Translations under genes and position numbers: made by a program
Part shown: positions 43,355 to 51,192 of the stretch, in pieces
How positions within the stretch are numbered: position 1 is the first letter of the stretch
How the letters are laid out: each line of letters opens with the position of its first letter
Assembly: GCA_905215625.1 (NCBI GenBank)
Contig: CAJMQQ010000002.1
Coordinates: 30,554 to 94,553 of the forward strand
DNA: 64,000 bases
DNA from: an uncultured bacterium
GTDB taxonomy: Bacteria > Bacillota > Clostridia > Lachnospirales > Lachnospiraceae
Direction of reading: 5' to 3'
The notes under the pieces: model-generated
Databases searched by the model: none
Told to the model about the DNA's origin: nothing
Seen by the model: only the letters and a program-made list of their open reading frames with translations

Positions 43355-44722
43355 CTACAAAACGAATTTCAAAATCTTCTGTTTTCCTTTTGTATAAGGC
43401 TGATACCGCACCGGCAAATCGATCCGGACGCTTTTTTTCACAATCGCTTTTTCATGGCTGAATGTTTCAAATGTATACTTTCCATGGTATGCGCCCATTC
43501 CGCTGTTTCCCACCCCTCCAAAGGGCAGGTAATTGCTGGCCAAATGAATTATCGTATCATTTACACACCCTCCTCCAAAAGATACCCGGTTCAGGATATA
43601 TGTTTCCGTCGCTTTTCTGGAGGTAAACAGATACAGCGCCAGCGGTTTTTCTCCTTTTTTAATGATTCGTTCCGCTTCTTCAATCGACCCAACCGAAATA
43701 ACCGGGAGAATCGGTCCAAAAATTTCTTCGTTCATAACAGGACTGTCCCAGGACGGCTCGTCAACCAGAACCGGTGCTATCTGAAGTGTCTCTTCTCTCC
43801 ACTGGCCTCCAGCCAGCAGCCTCTGTCCTTCCAGCAAATCCAAAAGCCTTGTATAATGTCTCCGGTTGATAATCTTCGGATAGTCCTCATGCATCAGCGG
43901 GTTTTCCCCAAATTGTTTCCGTATCCAGTACGTTATCCACCGAACCAGTTCTTTTTTTACACCAGACTGGACTAAAATGTAATCCGGAGCCACGCAGGTC
44001 TGTCCTCCGTTTAAGAACTTGCCAAACACAATCCGTTTAGCCGCCATGGGAATATTGGCGCTTTCGTCTACAATGCAGGGGCTTTTTCCTCCCAGTTCTA
44101 AGGTAACCGGAGTCAGATTATAAGCTGCCTTTTTTAATACCTCTTTTCCTACCGCCGGACTTCCGGTAAAGAAAATGTAGTCAAAACGGTGTTCCAGCAA
44201 CTCTTCACTTACTGTTTTGTCTCCCGTAACCACTGCTGCCAGCCAGGATGGCAGCGCTTTTTCTACAATCTTTCTGATTACACCGGCTGTATTTGAGGCA
44301 TATTCAGAAGGTTTTACAATACAGCAGTTTCCAGCCGCAATTGCTCCAATCAGCGGCTCCATTGCCAGCAAAAACGGATAATTCCAGGGAGCCAGAATCA
44401 GTACGGTTCCATAAGGCTCCCTTATGGTAAAGCTGATTGACAGAAACTGGGCCAGGGGCGTAGGCACAATCCGGCGCCTTGTCCAGCTTTCCAAATGGTC
44501 CAGTGTATAAGAAAGAGCGCTTATGGTAAGCCCCGTTTCCGTCATATAAGCCTCAAACTCCGACTTATTTAAATCCTGTTTCAGAGCCGCTTCAATCTCC
44601 GGCTGAAACTGTTCTACAGCCGCTTTCAAACGCACCAAAGCTGCTCTCCGAAAAGATGGTTCCAGGGTTTTTCCTGCGGCAAATGCAGTTCTCTGCTTCT
44701 TTAACAACTGTTCCCTTGTCAT
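43355..44722 (-). CDS. Aldehyde dehydrogenase (class 3-like)
   Basis: 455 residues from the second ATG at 44722, because AAAGGAGG touches the first ATG and suits the second. The NAD site is ILAPWNYPFLLAMEP and IFFTGSPAVGKEV, the general base Glu is in PVTLELGGKSPCIVD and the catalytic Cys in FLNGGQTCVAPDYI. The short form with a hydrophobic C-terminus is like class 3 and fatty-aldehyde dehydrogenases. It follows the helicase terminator and ends near the rbsK promoter. Confidence 0.92.
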   Translation of the reverse strand: MTREQLLKKQRTAFAAGKTLEPSFRRAALVRLKAAVEQFQPEIEAALKQDLNKSEFEAYMTETGLTISALSYTLDHLESWTRRRIVPTPLAQFLSISFTIREPYGTVLILAPWNYPFLLAMEPLIGAIAAGNCCIVKPSEYASNTAGVIRKIVEKALPSWLAAVVTGDKTVSEELLEHRFDYIFFTGSPAVGKEVLKKAAYNLTPVTLELGGKSPCIVDESANIPMAAKRIVFGKFLNGGQTCVAPDYILVQSGVKKELVRWITYWIRKQFGENPLMHEDYPKIINRRHYTRLLDLLEGQRLLAGGQWREETLQIAPVLVDEPSWDSPVMNEEIFGPILPVISVGSIEEAERIIKKGEKPLALYLFTSRKATETYILNRVSFGGGCVNDTIIHLASNYLPFGGVGNSGMGAYHGKYTFETFSHEKAIVKKSVRIDLPVRYQPYTKGKQKILKFVL

Positions 44723-44738
44723 ATTCATCCTCCTTTAG

Positions 44739-44775
44739 AAAAAAAGCTGTCTGGCAGTTTTTTGCCAGAACAGCT
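44739..44775 (-). terminator. Terminator of the DEAD-box helicase gene
   Basis: Minus-strand AGCTGTTCTGGCA pairs with TGCCAGACAGCT around AAAAAC, followed by seven T. Confidence 0.88.
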
Positions 44776-44818
44776 CATTAAAATCCCATATTTACAGCCA
44801 GAATTTATCCATCAACTA

Positions 44819-46540
44819 TCATTTCCTGCTATTCGCTCTTTCTGCGTGTACGCTTTTTCCTTTTATTCTGGTATTTTTCATAGACTGGATCACGGTATCT
44901 GCATACTCATCCGGAACTTCCACAAAGGTATATCCGTCATACATATCAATACTGCCTACTGCCCGTCCCGGGATTCCAGACTCTCCGGCTACTGCCCCTA
45001 AAATATCACCCGGAGTTACTCTCTGGGATTTTCCAATATTTAAAAACAGCCTTGCCATGGTATTTCCTTCGCCTGTAATATAGTCATAGACTTTTTCAGA
45101 TGCTTTAACTCTGCGGTTTTTTCCTCTGCCGGCAGCATCATTTTTTCCTCTGCGGCCTCCCCGGTCTTTTCCAGAACCTTTGCCGCCATAAAAGTCCAAA
45201 TCATCTAATGAACGAGCCGGACGGCTGCTTTCCGCAATGTCCTCGTTCTCATCGCCTACCACAATCCGGAGCAGCGCTGCCGCCAAATCCATGGCTGTAT
45301 AATCTTCCTCAATCAGTTTCATTTCGATTACATCAATCATATCGTCCAGATCCTGATTTTCGATGGTTTCCCGAACCTGATCCAGAACCTTGTCCACCTT
45401 AATTGATGTAATATCATTTAATGACGGAATGGCCTGGGGAATAATCCGGGTCTTGCAGTAGCGCTGAATATCCCGCATTTTATATACTTCTTTTCCCACT
45501 ACCAGACTGAAGGCCTTGCCTTCCCGTCCAGCCCTTCCGGTACGGCCAATCCGGTGAACATAGTATTCGTCATCCTGGGGAATATCATAATTAAATACCG
45601 CTTCTACATCATCCACATCAATGCCTCTAGCCGCTACATCCGTTGCCACCAGAATATCTGCTTTTCCATTACGGAAACTGTTCATAACCCGGTCTCTCTG
45701 GATCTGTTTCAGATCTCCGTGAAGGCCTTCTGCAAAATATCCCCGTCCCTGAAGAGCCTCTACTACCTCTTCTACACCCTTTTTGGTATTACAGAATACC
45801 ACAGACAGTTTGGGGGCATATAAATCCAGCAGACGGCTTAACACCTCAACTTTATTTTTCTGTTTTACCTCATAATAATACTGAGTAACCTTCGGCACAG
45901 TTAAATCCTTTTTTACTACCTTTACCGTAACCGGATCTTTCTGGAATTTGCGGGCGATTTCCAAAATTGCCGGAGGCATGGTTGCAGAAAACATCATGGT
46001 CTGACGATTTTCCGGAAGCTGTCCTAAAATCGTCTCCATATCCTCTAAGAATCCCATATTCAGCATTTCATCTGCTTCATCCAGCACAACTGTGTGAACC
46101 TCTTCCGTACGGATGGTCTTTCTGCGCATATGATCCATAACGCGGCCCGGCGTACCGATAATCACCTGGGTGCCGTCTTTTAAAGACCGGATCTGCTTTA
46201 CAATCTCCTGTCCTCCATATACTGGAAGAACCTTAATTCCATGCATGTATTTTGCCAGGCGGCGAATCTCTTCTGCCACCTGGATAGCCAGTTCTCTGGT
46301 CGGGCACAGCACAACTGCCTGAAGCTTTTTCAGCTTTGGATCGACCTTTTCCAGCAAAGGAATGCCAAAGGCGGCTGTCTTGCCGGTTCCGGTCTGAGCC
46401 TGTCCAATCAGATCATTTCCTTCTAATGCCACTGGAATTGCCTGTCCCTGAATCGGGGAAGTTTCCTCAAATCCCATATCTGCAACTGCCCGTAAAATCC
46501 GATCATCCAGCTTTAACTCTTCAAATTTCATTGTCTCCAT
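44819..46540 (-). CDS. DEAD-box RNA helicase
   Basis: 573 residues. Q motif (FEETSPIQGQAIP), motif I AQTGTGKTAAF, Ia PTRELAIQ, II LDEADEMLNMGF, III SATMPP, V VATDVAARGIDV and VI HRIGRTGRAGREG are intact. After a basic low-complexity linker (GGKGSGKDRGGRRGKND, about residues 450-475), residues 485-560 form a DbpA/CsdA-type RNA-binding domain (ARLFLNIGKSQRVTPGDI). It unwinds structured RNA, probably in ribosome assembly, mRNA decay or cold adaptation. A 143-base leader with terminator and short reading frame precedes it. Confidence 0.93.
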   Translation of the reverse strand: METMKFEELKLDDRILRAVADMGFEETSPIQGQAIPVALEGNDLIGQAQTGTGKTAAFGIPLLEKVDPKLKKLQAVVLCPTRELAIQVAEEIRRLAKYMHGIKVLPVYGGQEIVKQIRSLKDGTQVIIGTPGRVMDHMRRKTIRTEEVHTVVLDEADEMLNMGFLEDMETILGQLPENRQTMMFSATMPPAILEIARKFQKDPVTVKVVKKDLTVPKVTQYYYEVKQKNKVEVLSRLLDLYAPKLSVVFCNTKKGVEEVVEALQGRGYFAEGLHGDLKQIQRDRVMNSFRNGKADILVATDVAARGIDVDDVEAVFNYDIPQDDEYYVHRIGRTGRAGREGKAFSLVVGKEVYKMRDIQRYCKTRIIPQAIPSLNDITSIKVDKVLDQVRETIENQDLDDMIDVIEMKLIEEDYTAMDLAAALLRIVVGDENEDIAESSRPARSLDDLDFYGGKGSGKDRGGRRGKNDAAGRGKNRRVKASEKVYDYITGEGNTMARLFLNIGKSQRVTPGDILGAVAGESGIPGRAVGSIDMYDGYTFVEVPDEYADTVIQSMKNTRIKGKSVHAERANSRK

Positions 46541-46577
46541 ATATAAATTCCTTAATCCTCTCTGTCTCTAACTCTGT

Positions 46578-46652
46578 TTACTTGAAAAATCTGCCGCAGA
46601 CATCTTTTCCCCAGATACTTAGCGGCACCAAAAACGAGAGGCGGTCAGCCAC
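46578..46652 (-). CDS. Possible leader peptide upstream of the DEAD-box helicase
   Basis: A GTG at 46652 with AGGAGGAAAGG upstream begins a 24-codon frame (VADRLSFLVPLSIWG then KDVCGRFFK) ending in TAA, 37 bases before the helicase start. Its first codons lie in the loop and 3' arm of the leader terminator, so a ribosome here would stop that hairpin forming. I do not recognise the peptide. The alternative is that this is chance within a structured RNA. Confidence 0.4.
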   Translation of the reverse strand: MADRLSFLVPLSIWGKDVCGRFFK

Positions 46653-46676
46653 GCTCAGGCCTTTCCTCCTCTCGTT
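46630..46676 (-). terminator. Attenuator-like terminator in the helicase leader
   Basis: Minus-strand AACGAGAGG (46676-46668) pairs with CCTCTCGTT (46641-46633), with GGCC/GGCT pairing possible inside, followed by five T. It lies within 10-55 bases of the predicted start point and before the helicase gene. Confidence 0.7.
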
Positions 46677-46689
46677 CGTACAAAAAATA

Positions 46690-46718
46690 ACTATATCAGC
46701 AAGTGAAAGTGCTGTCAA
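46690..46718 (-). promoter_or_regulatory. Promoter of the DEAD-box helicase
   Basis: Minus-strand TTGACA (46718-46713), 17 bases, TATAGT (46695-46690). It lies 11 bases after the response-regulator stop, so the helicase is transcribed separately. Confidence 0.8.
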
Positions 46719-46728
46719 GATTTTCTTT

Positions 46729-47418
46729 CTATACTTTAAACCGATACCCAACTCCCCATATGGTTTCAATGTACTGGGGTTTTGCCGTATTGAACTCAAT
46801 CTTCTCCCTGATTTTCTTGATATGTACCGTAACGGTAGCAATATCTCCAATGGATTCCATATCCCAAATCTTATTAAACAGTTCTTCTTTCGTAAATACG
46901 TGATTGGGATGCTCTGCCAGGAATGTAAGAAGATCAAATTCTTTAGTGGTAAAGTTTTTCTCTTCTCCATTGATCCACACTCTTCGGGCAGTCTTGTCAA
47001 TCTTCAGACCGCGGATCTCAATAATGTCATTAGCCGGAAGGCCGCTGGAAATCAGACGTTCATAACGGGCCATATGGGCTTTTACACGAGCCACCATCTC
47101 ACTTGGAGAGAAGGGCTTGGTAATATAGTCATCTGCTCCAAGGCCTAATCCCCGGATTTTGTCAATGTCTTCTTTTTTCGCAGAAACCATAATAATCGGG
47201 GTGTTTTTCTTTTCCCGGAACCGTTTGCAAATCTCAAACCCATCCATACCCGGAAGCATTAAGTCCAGTATGATCAGGTCAAAATCTTCGCCAAGAGCCT
47301 TTTCCAAGCCGTCGGCACCATCGTTTTCAATCTTCACTTCAAATCCTGACAGCTCCAGATAGTCTTTTTCCAGCTCTGCGATGCTTTCTTCATCTTCAAT
47401 GATTAATATTCTGCTCAT
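46729..47418 (-). CDS. OmpR family response regulator
   Basis: 229 residues from the ATG at 47418. The receiver has the acidic pair in LIIEDEESIAE, phospho-Asp in IILDLMLPGMDG, Thr/Ser in IIMVSAKK and the Lys in DDYITKPFS. The C-terminal winged helix (TTKEFDLLTFLAEHPNHVFTKEELFNKIW, VHIKKIREKIE, WGVGYRFKV) binds direct repeats in target promoters. It overlaps the sensor kinase gene by 23 bases. TTCTAAA direct repeats upstream of the kinase are candidate targets. Confidence 0.93.
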   Translation of the reverse strand: MSRILIIEDEESIAELEKDYLELSGFEVKIENDGADGLEKALGEDFDLIILDLMLPGMDGFEICKRFREKKNTPIIMVSAKKEDIDKIRGLGLGADDYITKPFSPSEMVARVKAHMARYERLISSGLPANDIIEIRGLKIDKTARRVWINGEEKNFTTKEFDLLTFLAEHPNHVFTKEELFNKIWDMESIGDIATVTVHIKKIREKIEFNTAKPQYIETIWGVGYRFKV

Positions 47419-48910
47419 CTTGAACAACCTCCTGGTATTTTCTAAGAACAAAGTGTATCTCTGTTCCGATTCCTTCTTTACTGGTGGCCCATATCCGGCC
47501 GTTGTGGTCTTCAATAATCTTTTTCACAATCGAAAGACCAATGCCGCTTCCTCCTTTTTGAGAATTGCGGGAAGCGTCTGTCCGGTAAAACCGGTCAAAT
47601 ATATTGGGCAGATCCCTAGCTGCAATACCTCTGCCATTGTCCTCAATGCCTACTTCAATAAAGTCTCCTACATCCTTAATCCGGATATTGATAATTCCCT
47701 TTTTCTTATCCAGATATTTAACTGAATTGCTGATAATATTGTTTACCACACGCCGCAGCTGCTCTACATCGGCAATGACGCATACGTCATCTTCTACATA
47801 ATTAAAGTACCCCAGCTCAATGTTCTGCGCTTCCAAATCCAGTCCCACTTCTTCTGCACAGTCCCTAAAATAGCGGCTGACATTAATTTTAGAAAAGGTA
47901 TATGGAATCTTATTGGTATCAATCTTGGAATAGAAAGTCAGTTCATCAATCAGCCGGTCCATATCGTTGGCTTTATTATAAATGGTACGGATGTATTTAT
48001 CCAGCTTTTCCGGCGAAGATGCCACACCGTCCATAATTCCCTCTACATAGCCTTTAATCGCCGTAATCGGGGTCTTTAAGTCATGGGAAATGTTGCTGAT
48101 CAATTCTTTGCTTTCCTTATCATACTGGATTTTTTCTTCTGTAGACTCTTTCAGGCGGATACGCATTTCCTCAAAGTCCTGACAGAGCTGTCCGATCTCA
48201 TCTTCCTCTTCTACCTCTAACGAAAAATCCAGATTGCCGTCCCGGATTTTTTTCGTGGCTTCCTCCAGCTTGCCCAGAGGCTGGATAATGGAACGGTAAA
48301 TCCAGACTACCATAACCGTTCCGGCAATAATTAAAATCATAATTCCCGCAACCAGCATTTCCCGAAGCATTGCTTTTACTTCCGGCAAAAGTTCGTCTAC
48401 CTGAGAAATCAGGAAAATACTTCCCTTATCACCGTCTCCAAAGGTAAAATCCATCTGTTTGACCAGGTGCTGGCTTTCCCCGTCCAGATACAAGCCGCCT
48501 TCTCCGTGTTCCTGTCCGTTTCCGTAGTCCGGAAGCTGTACCAGAATGTCTTCATCTATGCAAAGATCCTCGTCTCCTGCAAAAATAATCTGGTTTTCTT
48601 TTCTTACTATTAAATAGGCGTAATAGTTTTTCAGTTCGTCATTGAGAACCGTCAGATATTCCTGATCTTCAAATTTCTCCGGGGAACTGTCGGCAACTTT
48701 TCTGATTTTTTTCTCAAAGCTCTGGGTTAAACGGTTAAAGGCCTGTACCGAGTTGCCGGAAAACAGGTCAATCTGTTCCGTCAGGCCATACTGTTCACTG
48801 AAAGCCCTGGTCTGATAGGTGGAAAGCCCTACTGCTACCATGTATATCAAAAAAATCGGCATAAGCGTAATCGTCACAAAGGCGACGACAAGTCGAGTTT
48901 TTAATTTCAT
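47396..48910 (-). CDS. Membrane sensor histidine kinase
   Basis: 504 residues. Two membrane segments (residues 7-26 and about 184-206) flank an extracellular sensor of about 155 residues, followed by a HAMP domain (IIQPLGKLEEATKKIRDG), a HisKA box with the phospho-acceptor His in ISNISHDLKTPITAIKGY, and the ATPase with N box NNIISNSVKYL, G1 DNGRGI and G2 GGSGIGLSI. It should phosphorylate the response regulator encoded next. The signal is unknown. Confidence 0.93.
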   Translation of the reverse strand: MKLKTRLVVAFVTITLMPIFLIYMVAVGLSTYQTRAFSEQYGLTEQIDLFSGNSVQAFNRLTQSFEKKIRKVADSSPEKFEDQEYLTVLNDELKNYYAYLIVRKENQIIFAGDEDLCIDEDILVQLPDYGNGQEHGEGGLYLDGESQHLVKQMDFTFGDGDKGSIFLISQVDELLPEVKAMLREMLVAGIMILIIAGTVMVVWIYRSIIQPLGKLEEATKKIRDGNLDFSLEVEEEDEIGQLCQDFEEMRIRLKESTEEKIQYDKESKELISNISHDLKTPITAIKGYVEGIMDGVASSPEKLDKYIRTIYNKANDMDRLIDELTFYSKIDTNKIPYTFSKINVSRYFRDCAEEVGLDLEAQNIELGYFNYVEDDVCVIADVEQLRRVVNNIISNSVKYLDKKKGIINIRIKDVGDFIEVGIEDNGRGIAARDLPNIFDRFYRTDASRNSQKGGSGIGLSIVKKIIEDHNGRIWATSKEGIGTEIHFVLRKYQEVVQDEQNINH

Positions 48911-49002
48911 CTTACGATATCCTTTCTCCCAATGGAGTTTTCCTCCTGCTTTCCTTGTATAGGCTTGCTTTTTAATAGTATAACATAGTTCGGAAGGTTT
49001 AT

Positions 49003-49065
49003 TTCTAAAAGTATTCTAAATTTTAACGGCTCGTTGACAATTTCTGCATTTTCTGATATTCTAAA
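49003..49065. promoter_or_regulatory. TTCTAAA repeats and transketolase promoter
   Basis: TTCTAAA occurs at 49003-49009, 49014-49020 (11-base period) and 49059-49065. The plus-strand promoter is TTGACA (49034-49039), 17 bases, TATTCT (49057-49062), so the third repeat overlaps the -10 box. Repeats one helical turn apart are the usual OmpR-type target. They lie between the kinase and the transketolase genes. Confidence 0.55.
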
Positions 49066-49098
49066 AACGATTATGCGTAAAAATTTAGGAGGTAGATC

Positions 49099-49905
49099 AT
49101 GAATCTTGCAAGTTTAGAAAAGACTTGCCGCGCCGTGCGCCGCGATGTTATTAATTTAACCGCTGACGCAGCATCCGGACATCCGGGCGGCTCTTTATCT
49201 GCAGTTGAGATCCTTACTGTTTTATATTGCGATCAGATGAATATCGACCCCAAGAATCCACGCAAAGAAGATCGGGATCGTTTTGTATTGTCCAAGGGCC
49301 ACGCTGCTCCTGCGCTGTACGGGATTCTGGCTGAGTGCGGATTCTTTGACAAAAAGGAATTTAAAAGCTTCCGTAGAATCAATGGAATGCTTCAGGGACA
49401 TCCGGACTGCAAACGCTGTCCTGGAGTTGAAGCTTCTACCGGCTCTTTAGGCCAGGGAGTTTCTATTGCTGTCGGCATGGCTTTAGGTGCAAGGCTTCAG
49501 GGCAAGGGCGCTAAGGTCTACACTCTTTTAGGCGACGGTGAGCTTCAGGAAGGACAGGTTTGGGAAGCCGCTATGGCTGCAGCCCATTACAAGCTGGACA
49601 ACTTAACCGTCATCATTGATAACAACGGCCTTCAGATTGACGGCGCCAACGAACAGGTTATGAGTCTGGGCAGCATTGCTGATAAATTCAAAGCATTCGG
49701 TTTTGAAGTCATCGAAATTGACGGCAATGATCTGCAGGCTGTCAGTGACGCGTTCCACGTTCCGGTTTCCGGTAAGCCAAAATGCATCCTGGCGCACACA
49801 GTAAAAGGCAAGGGTGTTTCCTTTATGGAAAATCAGGTTGGCTGGCACGGCAAAGGCCCTAATGAGGAAGAACGTCAGGCAGCATTGAAAGAATTGGAGG
49901 ATTAA
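49099..49905 (+). CDS. Transketolase, N-terminal subunit
   Basis: 268 residues. It carries the thiamine diphosphate binding half (TADAASGHPGGSLSAVEIL, and LLGDGELQEGQVWEAAMAA with LDNLTVIIDNNG closing the GDG-N motif). Transketolase transfers two-carbon units in the non-oxidative pentose phosphate pathway. In many Clostridia and archaea it is split into two chains, as here; the second subunit starts 2 bp later. GGAGG precedes the start. Confidence 0.94.
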   Translation: MNLASLEKTCRAVRRDVINLTADAASGHPGGSLSAVEILTVLYCDQMNIDPKNPRKEDRDRFVLSKGHAAPALYGILAECGFFDKKEFKSFRRINGMLQGHPDCKRCPGVEASTGSLGQGVSIAVGMALGARLQGKGAKVYTLLGDGELQEGQVWEAAMAAAHYKLDNLTVIIDNNGLQIDGANEQVMSLGSIADKFKAFGFEVIEIDGNDLQAVSDAFHVPVSGKPKCILAHTVKGKGVSFMENQVGWHGKGPNEEERQAALKELED

Positions 49906-49907
49906 CT

Positions 49908-50831
49908 ATGAGTGAGAAGAAAGCCATTCGGGTTGCCTACGGTGAGGCCCTGGCAGAATTAGGCGCAGTCAATGACAAAATCGTGGCTCTGGACGCGGAT
50001 CTTTCCCACTCCACCATGACCTATAAATTTGCCGAGAAATTTCCGGAGCGTTTCTTCAATGCTGGTATTGCAGAAGCCAACATGGTAGATATGGCTGCCG
50101 GTTTATCTACAATGGGATACATCCCGTTTGTAAGTACATTTGCCATTTTCGGTACCGGCCGTGCTTACGATCAGGTGCGCAACGGTTGTGCTTACCCTGG
50201 ATTTAATGTAAAATTCGCTTTTTCCCATGCAGGTGTTACCCTGGGTGAGGACGGTGGAAGCCACCAGGCCATTGAAGACATCGCCCTGATGAGAGTCATT
50301 CCAGGCATGACGGTCGTAGTTCCCTGTGATGCAAATGAGGCAAAGCGGGCAGTAAAAGCACTGGTAGATATGAAGGGACCTGCTTATCTGCGTACAGCCA
50401 GAATGCCTTCTGTTGTCTTTGAAGAAGATATGCCTTTTGAAATCGGCAAAGCCAATGTGCTTCGCGAAGGCAGCGACATCGCTATTTTCGCCTGCGGCAT
50501 TATGGTAAATGAAGCTCTGGAAGCCGCGAAGGCACTAGAAACCGAAGGTATCCATGCTGAGATTGTCAATGTCCATACCATTAAGCCAATCGACAGAGAG
50601 ACTGTTTTAAGAAGCGCTTCCAAGTGCGGAAAAGTCCTTACTGTAGAAGAACACTCCATCATCGGCGGTTTAGGCGATGCAGTTGCAGACGTTCTGATTG
50701 GAAACGGCAATTTCAAGTTCAAAAAGGTCGGAATCAATGACAGATTCGGACAGTCCGGCACTCCGGCTGCTCTGTTAGAAGAATACGGCCTGACTGCAAG
50801 ACACATTATGGAAGCAGTAAAGAGTTTATAA
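49908..50831 (+). CDS. Transketolase, C-terminal subunit
   Basis: 307 residues with the pyrimidine-binding and C-terminal domains (DADLSHSTMTYKFAEKFPER, FNAGIAEANMVDMAAGL with the activating Glu, FSHAGVTLGEDGGSHQ, VEEHSIIGGLGDAVADVL). It complements the preceding subunit to form the active enzyme. The unit ends in a bidirectional terminator. Confidence 0.94.
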   Translation: MSEKKAIRVAYGEALAELGAVNDKIVALDADLSHSTMTYKFAEKFPERFFNAGIAEANMVDMAAGLSTMGYIPFVSTFAIFGTGRAYDQVRNGCAYPGFNVKFAFSHAGVTLGEDGGSHQAIEDIALMRVIPGMTVVVPCDANEAKRAVKALVDMKGPAYLRTARMPSVVFEEDMPFEIGKANVLREGSDIAIFACGIMVNEALEAAKALETEGIHAEIVNVHTIKPIDRETVLRSASKCGKVLTVEEHSIIGGLGDAVADVLIGNGNFKFKKVGINDRFGQSGTPAALLEEYGLTARHIMEAVKSL

Positions 50832-50849
50832 TATACTCTGTATATATTG

Positions 50850-50896
50850 AAAAATCCGGAAAGAACCCATTTATTTGGGAATCTTTCCGGATTTTT
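50850..50896. terminator. Bidirectional terminator
   Basis: AAAAATCCGGAAAGA pairs with TCTTTCCGGATTTTT, with an inner CCCA/TGGG part. It serves the transketolase genes and the small minus-strand membrane protein gene. Confidence 0.88.
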
Positions 50897-50941
50897 GCAT
50901 ACAGAATTATTTTATCTCTTATTCCAGCTTTCCCCCATCTT

Positions 50942-51154
50942 TCAGCGCCAATGAGCCTGTATAAACTGAGTGGTTTTTTCCGCCAGGAAAACGGAAAGAG
51001 GAATTAAAATGATGACTGCGAAATACGCACAAACCAAAAATAAAATAGTATGGGCGAAAATGGAAATATCTGAATAGTAAGTAATCCAATCAAAAATCTC
51101 AAAAAATACTTTAAAGAAAATAAGTCCATAAATAACCGATAAGACGCGTGTCAT
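50942..51154 (-). CDS. Small membrane protein of unknown function
   Basis: 70 residues with two membrane segments (about residues 6-22 and 31-57) and a polar C-terminus (AEKTTQFIQAHWR). AAAGGAGAAG lies before the ATG, and a terminator follows, so it is probably real. It starts 38 bp after leuA and may share its transcript. I do not recognise the family. Confidence 0.6.
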   Translation of the reverse strand: MTRVLSVIYGLIFFKVFFEIFDWITYYSDISIFAHTILFLVCAYFAVIILIPLSVFLAEKTTQFIQAHWR

Positions 51155-51192
51155 ATACTCTTCTCCTTTCTTTCAAAAGGAAAGGGCTTGGG

